Assembly: GCA_045114455.1 (NCBI GenBank)
Contig: JBGUKN010000050.1
Location: 8,130 to 72,129 of the forward strand
Reading direction: 5' to 3'
Origin: UBA1732 sp045114455
Lineage (GTDB): Bacteria; Verrucomicrobiota; Lentisphaeria; Victivallales; UBA1829
DNA length: 64,000 nt
This document shows positions 31,466 to 39,657 of the stretch, in pieces (the first letter of the stretch is position 1; every line of letters begins with the position of its first letter). The position numbers were made by a program, and so were the translations under genes. The notes beneath the pieces were generated by a model. It was not told where the DNA came from. It searched no databases and worked only from the letters and a program-made list of their open reading frames with translations.

Positions 31466-33532
31466 TCAGCCGAGCTTGGCGACACTCTCGTCGATCTTCT
31501 TCTTGATCGTCTCGAACGCGGCCTGGTTCTGAAGCTGTTCCAGCGTGTTCAGGGCGTTTCTGAACTTGGTGCGCTCGACGACTTCGTCACCGATGGTCAC
31601 GCAGATCGTGCCGTCCTGTTCGGGGCGGGACGAGAACGCGGCGTCCATGTCGACCTTGTCTGTATAGTTCTTGCTGCGGACGTACTCGGAGATCATGCCG
31701 ATCAGGAGCTGGCCGGGGCAGTTGTCCTGCTTGGCGCAGATCGTGACGGTGATCATGAAGCGTTCCGGAGCGGTGCCGCGCATGATCGGGATCTTGGCGT
31801 CGAAGAGCTGGCTGCGGTTCTGGTAGACCGTGTGCAGCAGGTGGTGCGCCTCGTGGGAACCGGGCTTGCCGCCGATGTGGTCCTTGTAGCACTGGTCGAC
31901 CAGGAAGTTGTCCTGGCTCTTCTGGACCTGCTGGGACTTGTCAGCAGCATAAAGGCCCTGCTGGCGCTGAATGCGGATCGCGTCCGTGACGCCGACGGGC
32001 TGGCCGCCGCCGGAGATGCAGCCGCCGGGGCACGCCATGACTTCGACGAAATCGTAGTGGGCTTTGCCGGACCGGACGTCGTTGATGAGGCGCTTGGCGT
32101 TGGCGAGGCCGTGGACAACCGCCACATGGATTTCCCTGCCTGCCGCGGTCACGGTGGCTTCCTTGAGGGTGTTCATGCCGCGGACGGCCTTGAAGTCGAC
32201 GGAGGCAAGCGGCTTGCCGTCAAGCTTTTCGACCGCATAGCGGAGCGCGGCTTCCATGACGCCGCCGGACGCGCCGAAGATGACGCCGCCGCCGGTGGCG
32301 AATCCCATGGGCATGTCGAACGCTTCGGGCTGGAGCTCATTGAGCTTGATGCCCATCGAATTGATCATGCGCTGGACTTCGCTGGTGGTCACGACGATGT
32401 CGACTTCCTGCTTGCCGTCGACGTTGAACTTCGGCAGCTGGGCCTCGAACTTCTTCGCCGTGCAGGGCATGATGGAGACGACCACGAGGTCCTCGCGCTT
32501 GCAGCCGAGCTGTTCGGGCAGGACTTTCTTGGCGATGGAGCCGAACATGGCCTGCGGGGAACGGCAGCTGGAAATATGCGGGATCATTTCGGGGAAGTAG
32601 ATCTCTGCGAACTTGACCCAGGCGGGGCAGCAGCTGGTGAACATCGGGAGCGTGCCGCCATTGGCGATGCGGTCGATGAGCTCGGTTGCCTCCTCGAAGA
32701 TGGTCATGTCGGCGGAGAAGCTGGTGTCATAGACATGCTTGAAGCCCATGAGTTTCAGGGCGGCGACGAGCTTGCCCGCCACGTTCTCGCCCGGCTTCGC
32801 GCCGAAGTACTCGCCCAGCGCCACGCGGACGGCCGGGGCGATCTGCACCACGACGGTCTTGGTGGGGTCGTACAGGGCGTCCCACACGCGGTTGCGGTCC
32901 TGCTTCGGCACGATCGCGCCGGTGGGGCAGACCGCGGCGCACTGGCCGCAGTTCACGCACTCGACCGCGCCGAGGGAGGCGCCGAAGGCCGGAGCCACGC
33001 GGGCGTTCGAGCCGCGGTTGGAGAAGTCGATCGCGCCGATCCCCTGGATTTCGGAGCAGACGCGCACGCAGTCGCCGCAGAGCACGCACTTGTTCGGGTC
33101 GCGGACGAGCGACGGGGAGGAGAAGTCGATCGGGTCGTCCTTCTTCACGGATTTGAAGCGGATGTCCTGAACGCCGAGCTGGAAGGCGATGCGCTGCAGG
33201 GTGCAGTTCTCGTTGCGGGCGCAGGTCGGGCATTCGCGGCTGTGGTTGGCGAGCAGGAGTTCCACGCTGATCTTGCGCATGTCGCGGATTTCCTTGGTGT
33301 CCGTGTGGACGACCATGCCGGGCGCAGGGGCGGTGGAGCAGGACGCCATGATGCCCTTGCCTTCGACGAGGACAAGGCAGAGGCGGCACGCGCCGTAGAT
33401 GCTCAGTTCGGAGTGGTAGCAGAAGGTCGGGATTTCGATTCCGGCCTTGCGGATGACTTCAAGAAGGTTGCGTTCGTTCGTGAACGTGACTTCCCGTCCG
33501 TTGACGGTCAATGTTTTAACGGTATCGGCCAT
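31466..33532 (-). CDS. hydA: [FeFe] hydrogenase catalytic subunit (HydA, HndD-like)
   Basis: A 688-residue cytosolic enzyme that reduces protons or oxidises H2. The N terminus has a plant-type [2Fe-2S] site (Cys38, 49, 52, 65), a His-Cys3 [4Fe-4S] site (His97, Cys101, 104, 110) and a 2x[4Fe-4S] domain (CVLCGDCVRVC, CVNCGQCAAVC). The H-cluster motifs are canonical: TSCCPAW (299-305), MPCTAKKFE (355-363) and MACPGGCISGGGQP (499-512). The small-subunit-like part follows. Residues from about 590 to 688 resemble a Trx-like [2Fe-2S] domain whose Cys ligands are mostly lost (only Cys599 and Cys605 remain). With HydB and HydC it should form an NAD(P)-linked, probably bifurcating trimer. AAGGA precedes the ATG. 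Confidence 0.95.
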   Translation of the reverse strand: MADTVKTLTVNGREVTFTNERNLLEVIRKAGIEIPTFCYHSELSIYGACRLCLVLVEGKGIMASCSTAPAPGMVVHTDTKEIRDMRKISVELLLANHSRECPTCARNENCTLQRIAFQLGVQDIRFKSVKKDDPIDFSSPSLVRDPNKCVLCGDCVRVCSEIQGIGAIDFSNRGSNARVAPAFGASLGAVECVNCGQCAAVCPTGAIVPKQDRNRVWDALYDPTKTVVVQIAPAVRVALGEYFGAKPGENVAGKLVAALKLMGFKHVYDTSFSADMTIFEEATELIDRIANGGTLPMFTSCCPAWVKFAEIYFPEMIPHISSCRSPQAMFGSIAKKVLPEQLGCKREDLVVVSIMPCTAKKFEAQLPKFNVDGKQEVDIVVTTSEVQRMINSMGIKLNELQPEAFDMPMGFATGGGVIFGASGGVMEAALRYAVEKLDGKPLASVDFKAVRGMNTLKEATVTAAGREIHVAVVHGLANAKRLINDVRSGKAHYDFVEVMACPGGCISGGGQPVGVTDAIRIQRQQGLYAADKSQQVQKSQDNFLVDQCYKDHIGGKPGSHEAHHLLHTVYQNRSQLFDAKIPIMRGTAPERFMITVTICAKQDNCPGQLLIGMISEYVRSKNYTDKVDMDAAFSSRPEQDGTICVTIGDEVVERTKFRNALNTLEQLQNQAAFETIKKKIDESVAKLG

Positions 33533-33553
33533 GATGAATGATCCTTATGGTTT

Positions 33554-35464
33554 TCAGATTCCCTTGACTGCGCCGAACTTGCACGCGGCCTTGCACGCGC
33601 CGCACTTGATGCATTTTTCGGGGTCGATGCTGTGCGCGGTCTTCACCTTGCCGGTGATCGCGCCGACGGGGCACTTGCGGGCGCAGGCCGTGCAGCCTTT
33701 GCACTTCGCGGGGTCAATCTCGGGACGGGCGAGCGCCTTGCATTCGCCGGTCGGGCAGATCTTGCGGAAGACGTGATCCTCGTACTCCTTGCGGAAATAG
33801 CGCAGGGTGGAGAGGACCGGGTTCGGGGCGGTCTTGCCGAGGCCGCAGAGGGAGCCGAGCTGGACGGCCTTCGCGGTCTTCTCGAGGAGATCGAGCGTCT
33901 CGGCCGTGGCGCGGCCTTCGATGATGTCGTCCAGCAGCGCGAGCATCTGCTTCGTGCCTTCGCGGCACGGCACGCACTTGCCGCAGGATTCGTTCTGCGT
34001 GAATTGCATGAAGAACCGCGCGATGCGGACCATGCAGGTCTGCTTGTTCATGACCACGAGTCCGCCGGAACCGACCATGGCGCCCGCGCTCTTTAGGGAG
34101 TCGAAGTCGAGCGGGAGGTCGAGGAGGTCGGGGACCAGGCAGCCGCCGGACGGGCCGCCGATCTGCACGGACTTGAAGTCTTCGCCGGTCACCTTGCCGG
34201 TGTTGTCCGTCACGCCGCCGCCGATGTTGTAGACGATCTCGCGGAGCGTGGTGCCGAACGGGACTTCGATGAGGCCGGTGTTCGCCACGTGGCCGGTCAG
34301 AGCGAACGTCTTCGTGCCGGGGGAGTTCTGCGGGCCGACGGAGCGGTACTTCTCCGCGCCGTTGCGGATGATGTACGCCACGGAGGCGAGCGTTTCCACG
34401 TTGTTGATGACGGTCGGCTTGCCGTAGAGGCCCTTCTGCGCCGGGAACGGCGGCTTCGGCATCGGCATGCCGCGCTTGCCTTCCACGGAGGCGATCAGGG
34501 CGGTCTCTTCGCCGCAGACGAACGCGCCCGCGCCTTCCATTACGCGGATGGTGAAGCCGAAGTCGGTGCCGAAGAGGTTCTTGCCGAGCAGGCCGTATTC
34601 GGTCGCGTCGGCGATGGCCTTGCGGATGCGTTCGACGGCCAGCGGGTATTCGGCGCGGACGTACACCACGCCTTCGTCGGCTCCGATCGCGCGGCCCGCG
34701 ATCATCATGCCTTCGAGCACGGCGTGCGGATTGCCTTCCATGACGGAGCGGTCCATGAACGCGCCCGGGTCGCCTTCGTCGCCGTTGCAGATGACGTATT
34801 TCTTATCGTTCTGGGAAGCGAGCGTGAATTTCCACTTGAGGCCGGTGGGGAAGCCGCCGCCGCCACGGCCGCGGAGACCGGCGTCGATCATGGTCTGGCA
34901 GACCTGTTCCGGGGTCATCTCGGTGATGGCCTTGCGGGCGCCGATGTAACCCTCGCGGGCGATGTATTCCTCGACGTCGTCGGGCTCGATCATGTAGTTG
35001 GCCAGCACGACGCGGGTCTGGCGGGAGTAGAACGCGATCTCGTCCTCGTGGCGGCAGGCCTTGCCGCTGACGGGGTCGACGTAGACCAGACGGTCGATGA
35101 TCTCGCCGCCGATGAGCGTCACATGGACGATCTCGGCCGCGTCTTCGGGCTTCACGTGGCAATAGAAGATCCCTTCGGGTTCGATTCGGAGGATCGGGCC
35201 CATCTGGCAGAATCCCTGGCAGCCGGACTTGGAGAAGTAGGTGACGCCCTCGTTCTTCGAGCAGTCGTGGCGGTCGAGGACGACTTCGATGTGTTCGCCT
35301 GCTTTTTCGAGCTCGGCGCAGATGGCGTCGCGGACCTTCATGGAACCGTTGGCGATGCAGCCGGTGCCGCCGCAGATGATGATGCGGCGTTTGAGCTTGG
35401 CGACGACTTTTTTATAGTTCGCGGCGATCTCTTCCAGATTCGGCGTTTTGATTTCGGTGCTCAT
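33554..35464 (-). CDS. hydB: NuoF-like hydrogenase subunit HydB
   Basis: A 636-residue flavoprotein subunit that binds FMN, NAD(P) and iron-sulfur clusters. The N-terminal Trx-like [2Fe-2S] domain has all four Cys (ICGGTGC and SGCQGFC). The NuoF core has GLRGRGGGGFPTGLKW (FMN/NAD site), CNGDEGDPGAF and the [4Fe-4S] ligands ESCGKCVPCREG plus SLCGLG. Two further [4Fe-4S] motifs end the protein (CKGCTACARKCP and CIKCGACKAAC). This architecture is that of HndC/HydB in multimeric [FeFe] hydrogenases. Spacing to hydA is 21 bases. Confidence 0.95.
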   Translation of the reverse strand: MSTEIKTPNLEEIAANYKKVVAKLKRRIIICGGTGCIANGSMKVRDAICAELEKAGEHIEVVLDRHDCSKNEGVTYFSKSGCQGFCQMGPILRIEPEGIFYCHVKPEDAAEIVHVTLIGGEIIDRLVYVDPVSGKACRHEDEIAFYSRQTRVVLANYMIEPDDVEEYIAREGYIGARKAITEMTPEQVCQTMIDAGLRGRGGGGFPTGLKWKFTLASQNDKKYVICNGDEGDPGAFMDRSVMEGNPHAVLEGMMIAGRAIGADEGVVYVRAEYPLAVERIRKAIADATEYGLLGKNLFGTDFGFTIRVMEGAGAFVCGEETALIASVEGKRGMPMPKPPFPAQKGLYGKPTVINNVETLASVAYIIRNGAEKYRSVGPQNSPGTKTFALTGHVANTGLIEVPFGTTLREIVYNIGGGVTDNTGKVTGEDFKSVQIGGPSGGCLVPDLLDLPLDFDSLKSAGAMVGSGGLVVMNKQTCMVRIARFFMQFTQNESCGKCVPCREGTKQMLALLDDIIEGRATAETLDLLEKTAKAVQLGSLCGLGKTAPNPVLSTLRYFRKEYEDHVFRKICPTGECKALARPEIDPAKCKGCTACARKCPVGAITGKVKTAHSIDPEKCIKCGACKAACKFGAVKGI

Positions 35465-35482
35465 CGTATGTGATTCCCTTCG

Positions 35483-36010
35483 TTACTTGGTTTCGGATTC
35501 CGCGGCGGCGGCTTCGGCGGCCGTGATCTCGTCGATGATCTTCTCGACCTGTTCCGGGGTGGCCTGGCCGTGGACTTCGCCGTCGATGACGATCACGGGG
35601 GCAAGGCCGCAGGCGCCGAGGCAGTTCACGATCTCGACGGTGAAGAGGAGATCGTCGGTCGTGCGTTTCTCGTCGCTGAGGCCGAGCTTCTTGTAGATGG
35701 CCTCGAGCAGTCCCATGGACTTTTTCACGTGGCAGGCGGTGCCGTCGCAGAGGCGGAAGATGTGTTTTCCCTTGGGGTTCAGGGAGAAGTGGGCGTAGAA
35801 CGTCGCCACGCCGTACACATGCGCCACGGGCACGTCAAGCGACGTGGCCACATAGCTGATGACGTCCTTCGAGAGGTACTTGTAAACTTCCTGCACCTCC
35901 TGAAGGATCGGGATGAGCCGGGAGGGGTCGTTCCCGTTCTTTTCGAGGATCTCGTTGACCGCGGCGAGGTGGTGCACCATCGCGCGCGTCTTTTCCAGGG
36001 TTTCCTGCAT
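35483..36010 (-). CDS. hydC: NuoE-like hydrogenase subunit HydC
   Basis: A Trx-like [2Fe-2S] subunit of 175 residues. The NuoE pattern is clear: SRLIPILQEVQEVYKYL, a VYGVATFYAHF helix, and Cys ligands in CDGTACHVKKS and NCLGACGLAPV. It passes electrons within the HydABC complex. I chose the second ATG (36010), which has GGAG six bases upstream; the first ATG at 36022 has no ribosome binding site. The tail is Ala/Glu-rich. Confidence 0.93.
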   Translation of the reverse strand: MQETLEKTRAMVHHLAAVNEILEKNGNDPSRLIPILQEVQEVYKYLSKDVISYVATSLDVPVAHVYGVATFYAHFSLNPKGKHIFRLCDGTACHVKKSMGLLEAIYKKLGLSDEKRTTDDLLFTVEIVNCLGACGLAPVIVIDGEVHGQATPEQVEKIIDEITAAEAAAAESETK

Positions 36011-36068
36011 AGGTTTCTCCATGGGGTTGATGTGTGGGTTAGGGTATTGGAAATCGGTTTGTGATTCG

Positions 36069-37253
36069 TTAAACGTATTTGATGATGACTTTCTTCAGGT
36101 ACTGGGTCTCCAGCGTCCGCGCCAGACGCTGCACGATGTTCCGCCGCAGCTCCAGGTCGTGCGGCAGGTTCGGGTCCTGGTGCGCCTCGTTGATGCGCGT
36201 CCCGACCAGGAACGTGATCACGTCGTTGCGGAGCATCAGCCCGGTCAGCAGTCCGGCGGGGTCGTTGCGGCGCACGCTGCCCATCGACTCCAGGTACGTC
36301 GCCGCTTTCGAGAGCGTGAAGATGCCTTCCGTCACGAGGTTGACGCCGTCCATGGTCGACATCGGGGGCATGTCCGGGGAAATGCTCGAGAGGTCCATTT
36401 TCAGTTCGCGGCCGAGTTCGCGCGACACGATCTCCGCGCTGGTGCCGCCGCAGATCGCCTTGTCGCCCACGAAATTCTTCAGGAACGACGCGCATTCGGC
36501 GTCGCGGGCGGAATCGTAGGGCGGCCCGGTGAAGAGCAGCATCTCGCGCGGCAGCCGGAAATACAGCGCGGCGCAGGTCATGTCGTCCTTGTTGATGTTG
36601 TGCGGCTCCTTGCTGATCGCTTCGCCGATCACATGCTCCGCGACCTCGTAGGAGGACGCGTCCGGGCAGTTGTTCAGATAATCAACCAGATAGTCCGACA
36701 CGCCGCTTTCGCGCCAGCCGAGCGGGAGATCATCCGAGCCGATCGCGGCTTGGGTGACGCCGTCGGAGAAGAAGACGATCCGGTCCCACATGTCGACCTT
36801 GAAATGGTATACTTTCATGCTGCGGTTGTCGTATTTGGACGGGTTCAGCTCGTCGTAGGGCACGGGCACGACCTTGTCGTTGCGGAGCAGCACGAACGCC
36901 GGATTGCCCATCTCGATGATGCGGACGTTGCCGTCCGGCCAGGCGTTCAGGATCGTGAACGTGGCGTAGCTGATCTTGCGGACCTGGCAGATCGGCAGGG
37001 CGTCCATCATGATCTCGGCGGCGTGCAGGATGCCGCGGGGACCGTTGAGCTCGTTGGCGAACTTCAGCGCCATGGTCGCGGTCATGGAGGCCAGGATATT
37101 GGCCTTCACGCCGCTGCCCAGACCGTCCGACAGCACGGCCACCACGCGCGAATCCTCCATGTTCTTGATGAACTTGAAGGCGTCGCCGCAGATGTCCTCG
37201 CCGTGCTTGCGGCACTGGCTGAATCCGAGGTCTACGAAGAATGGTTCGCTCAT
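36069..37253 (-). CDS. SpoIIE/PP2C-type serine phosphatase in the hydrogenase operon
   Basis: A 394-residue cytosolic protein. The PP2C-like fold shows GDAFKFIKN at the start, VVAVLSDGLGSGVKANILASM (metal-binding Asp), FTILNAWPDG, GNPAFVLLRN, WDRIVFFSDGVTQA and NINKDDMTCAALYF (late metal-binding Asp pair). This is the SpoIIE phosphatase pattern; the last 130 residues are an added domain that I do not recognise. Such phosphatases lie beside sensory [FeFe] hydrogenases in several Firmicutes, which suggests that HydS output acts through protein dephosphorylation. It lies between hydS (18 bases) and hydC (58 bases). Confidence 0.88.
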   Translation of the reverse strand: MSEPFFVDLGFSQCRKHGEDICGDAFKFIKNMEDSRVVAVLSDGLGSGVKANILASMTATMALKFANELNGPRGILHAAEIMMDALPICQVRKISYATFTILNAWPDGNVRIIEMGNPAFVLLRNDKVVPVPYDELNPSKYDNRSMKVYHFKVDMWDRIVFFSDGVTQAAIGSDDLPLGWRESGVSDYLVDYLNNCPDASSYEVAEHVIGEAISKEPHNINKDDMTCAALYFRLPREMLLFTGPPYDSARDAECASFLKNFVGDKAICGGTSAEIVSRELGRELKMDLSSISPDMPPMSTMDGVNLVTEGIFTLSKAATYLESMGSVRRNDPAGLLTGLMLRNDVITFLVGTRINEAHQDPNLPHDLELRRNIVQRLARTLETQYLKKVIIKYV

Positions 37254-37271
37254 GCTCCCGTCACCCAGCGA

Positions 37272-39011
37272 TCATTTGTATTTCTTCCGGAATTCGTCAT
37301 CGGCCGGCGAATCCGCATAGTTTTCCGCGATGGAGCGCAGCAGCATCTCCGTGTCGGCCATGTGCTCGCCGAGCTTGCAGGCGATGTCCTGCACCGTCGC
37401 CAGGTTCTTGCGGATCACTTCGCGTGCCTGGGCGGCGATCTCCTCGCGGCGGAACTCCGTGCGCGTGACGTCGAACATCATCGCGCCGACGACCTGTCCC
37501 GGGTCGATATTGAAAATGTAAAGGCTTATAAGCCGTCCGTTCACGTGGATCGTGTCGCGCGAAAGCTCTTCCTTCGTGGTCAGGACCTCGCGGAAGAGGT
37601 CGGAGAAATTGATGAAGGTATCAAGCGCGGCGCCCGCCATGCCGGGAAGCACGCTCCAGACGTCGAGCGCGGCTTCCCCGCAGAGTTCGGCGAACCTGTG
37701 GTTGGATTCGATGAGCGTGAGGCTCTGGTCCACGATCACGACCGCCGCCGGGATGCACCGCAGGATGGCGTTGGACTTCTTCTGCGCGAGTTTCCGCATG
37801 TAGGAGACGCACATGTTCGGCTCGGCCTTGCCCGCGATCAGCGCCTTCGCGAAGTTCAGGCAGGTATTGTACCCGCAGCCGCCGCAGTTCAACTCGTCTT
37901 CCTTGTTCTTCTTGCCGACCCGGAGCAGCGCCTGACGGATCTCGTGCAGGGAAACGTCTTTTCCCGCCGCGGGCTCCTCCTTGTAATCCAGGTCCAGCGT
38001 CACGCCCGGTTCGCGGTCCGCCACCGTCTCCGGCACGTCCGCCATCCGAAGAATGCGGAGGCGTTCCATCAGGCCGGGGGCGCCGTGCTCGGTGCCGGGT
38101 CCGTGGACGCAGCCGCCCTGGCAGGCGAGCGTTTCCAGGAAGACCGGTTCGCGGATGTCGCGCGGATGAAGCCCCTCGAGCGTGAGGCGGAGACTGTCGA
38201 GCCCGGTCACGGCGACGTATTTCACATGGCCGCAGCCCGGATGAAGCTTGATCGTGTCGTTCATGCCGCCTTCGATCGGGTACAGCGTGCCTTCGCGAGC
38301 GGTCTGCGGCACGAAGACGTCCTCATCGGTCGTTTCCACGCGCCACGGGTCGATCTGCATGCTGCGGAACCACTGGCGCAGACGCGAGAACAGCATCGCC
38401 AGCGAGATCAGGTCGCCGTGCCGGTCGGATTCGTTCTTCTTCGCGATGCACGGACCGATGAACACCACTTTCGCATTCTCGCCGAATTCCTTCTTCAATA
38501 TTTTCGCGTGTGTCAGCGCGGGCGACAGCACCTTCGTGATGCACGGCGCGAACTCCGGCATGTATTTGCAGATGAAATCGTCCACCACGGGACACGCGGA
38601 CGAAATCTTCAGTCCGCTCCTGAAATCCTTCAGCTCCAGCGCAAGCGCGTCCGACACCGCCTGCGCGCCGATCGCAGTCTCGCCGACTCCGGCAAATCCG
38701 AGCTTCTTCAGCGAGGCGATCATGTTCTTCGCCGGAAGCCCCTTGAACTCGCTCACCCACGAGGGCGCCAGCGAGACATAGACGGGATCGGGGCCGAGGA
38801 TGAGCTGGCGGGCGCGCGTCATATCGTCGCGGATCTTCTTGGCATGGACGGGGCAGACTTCCACGCAGCCGCCGCACGCGATGCAGAGTTCGGGCATGAC
38901 GGAGGCGTGTCCCTCCTCGACCTTGATCGCCTTGACGGGGCAGCGCCGGACGCATTTGAAGCAGTCCTGGCACTCGGCGTCGGCGGTAAATACCGGATAT
39001 CCCTGGTTCAT
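37272..39011 (-). CDS. hydS: Sensory [FeFe] hydrogenase with PAS domain (HydS, group C)
   Basis: A 579-residue protein. N-terminal 2x[4Fe-4S] (Cys14-24 and 43-53) is followed by an H-cluster domain with altered motifs: SSACPVV (L1, where the first Cys of TSCCP is Ala139), GPCIAKKNE (L2) and ACQGGCVHG (L3). A further [4Fe-4S] domain (Cys376, 379, 384, 401) and a PAS domain (about 415-535) follow, then a helical tail. The missing L1 Cys, normally the proton-transfer residue, and the PAS domain mark the group C putative H2 sensors. AGGA eight bases before the ATG supports the start. Confidence 0.92.
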   Translation of the reverse strand: MNQGYPVFTADAECQDCFKCVRRCPVKAIKVEEGHASVMPELCIACGGCVEVCPVHAKKIRDDMTRARQLILGPDPVYVSLAPSWVSEFKGLPAKNMIASLKKLGFAGVGETAIGAQAVSDALALELKDFRSGLKISSACPVVDDFICKYMPEFAPCITKVLSPALTHAKILKKEFGENAKVVFIGPCIAKKNESDRHGDLISLAMLFSRLRQWFRSMQIDPWRVETTDEDVFVPQTAREGTLYPIEGGMNDTIKLHPGCGHVKYVAVTGLDSLRLTLEGLHPRDIREPVFLETLACQGGCVHGPGTEHGAPGLMERLRILRMADVPETVADREPGVTLDLDYKEEPAAGKDVSLHEIRQALLRVGKKNKEDELNCGGCGYNTCLNFAKALIAGKAEPNMCVSYMRKLAQKKSNAILRCIPAAVVIVDQSLTLIESNHRFAELCGEAALDVWSVLPGMAGAALDTFINFSDLFREVLTTKEELSRDTIHVNGRLISLYIFNIDPGQVVGAMMFDVTRTEFRREEIAAQAREVIRKNLATVQDIACKLGEHMADTEMLLRSIAENYADSPADDEFRKKYK

Positions 39012-39024
39012 TGGTCCCGTCCTG

Positions 39025-39273
39025 TCATTGTTTCGCGAGGAATTCGCGGTTCAGAATATCGATCAGGGCTTCCCTGCTCACATGGCTGTAAGTCGTATCG
39101 TCGATGATGATGTTCGGCCCTTCGGAGCAGATGCCCGCGCAGCAGCGGCCGGAAAGAAGCACGTCCGCCTGCAGGTTGTTCGATTTCAGGAAATCCTCGA
39201 TCACGCGGAGGTTCTCCTCGTTGCCGCGGGCAAAGCAGCTGCTTCCCATACAGATGACGATCTTGCGTTTCAT
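39025..39273 (-). CDS. Trx-like [2Fe-2S] ferredoxin
   Basis: An 82-residue NuoE-like small ferredoxin with four cluster Cys (ICMGSSCFARG and GRCCAGIC) and no other domain. It is the first gene of the hydrogenase operon, 13 bases before hydS, and is a natural electron partner for it. GGAG six bases before the ATG; predicted promoter and operator lie upstream at 39357-39411. Confidence 0.92.
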   Translation of the reverse strand: MKRKIVICMGSSCFARGNEENLRVIEDFLKSNNLQADVLLSGRCCAGICSEGPNIIIDDTTYSHVSREALIDILNREFLAKQ

Positions 39274-39356
39274 AAACGGCTCCAGTTATGCAGTGAAATA
39301 AATGTAGACAGTTCGGAAACAACTCGAAACGGGCGGCGGAGAAGACCGGCGGCCGC

Positions 39357-39378
39357 ATTCGATATTTTTTTATCGAAT
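39357..39378. promoter_or_regulatory. Inverted repeat over the hydrogenase operon start
   Basis: A perfect 8-base inverted repeat, ATTCGATA (39357-39364) and TATCGAAT (39371-39378), with six T between. It begins four bases after the predicted -10 box and so covers the transcription start, the classic position of a repressor operator. Its sequence does not match the Rex operator as I know it. It could also form an RNA hairpin. Confidence 0.5.
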
Positions 39379-39382
39379 ATAT

Positions 39383-39411
39383 AATTTACTCCCATTTCCC
39401 CGATTTTTCAA
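39383..39411 (-). promoter_or_regulatory. Predicted promoter of the hydrogenase operon
   Basis: On the minus strand TTGAAA (39411-39406), 17 bases, TAAATT (39388-39383). The 5' leader to the ferredoxin ATG would be about 100 bases. Confidence 0.5.
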
Positions 39412-39657
39412 ATCGTTTTCCTGAAAAATGCTTAAAAACTAACGATTTTTCTTTCCGGTGCGCGACATTCGGCACGTTTCTTTTCGAGATACCGGATAGA
39501 TCAGCTATATTTCTTTACAAAGATGCCTGGAAACACACCGCGGTCGAACGAATCGTTATTCATCCGAATCGCGGACGCCCGGATAAAATTCCGCCCGTTC
39601 CGTCCTTTTCCGGTAACGAAGGCGGGATGTCTGAGAGTCCCGCCCGGAAGACGAAGC
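39412..39657. other. Intergenic region upstream of the hydrogenase operon
   Basis: About 250 bases between the hydrogenase promoter and the end of the CDF gene. The first 120 bases are AT-rich. A short rightward frame beginning at 39523 runs on into the antisense of the CDF gene and looks like a shadow. I see no RNA gene. Confidence 0.3.

Noticed and set aside
35913..39107. A 1064-codon open frame on the plus strand across the hydrogenase sensor region
   Set aside because: Antisense shadow of hydC, the phosphatase and hydS; composition rich in Arg/His/Val, no domain recognised.
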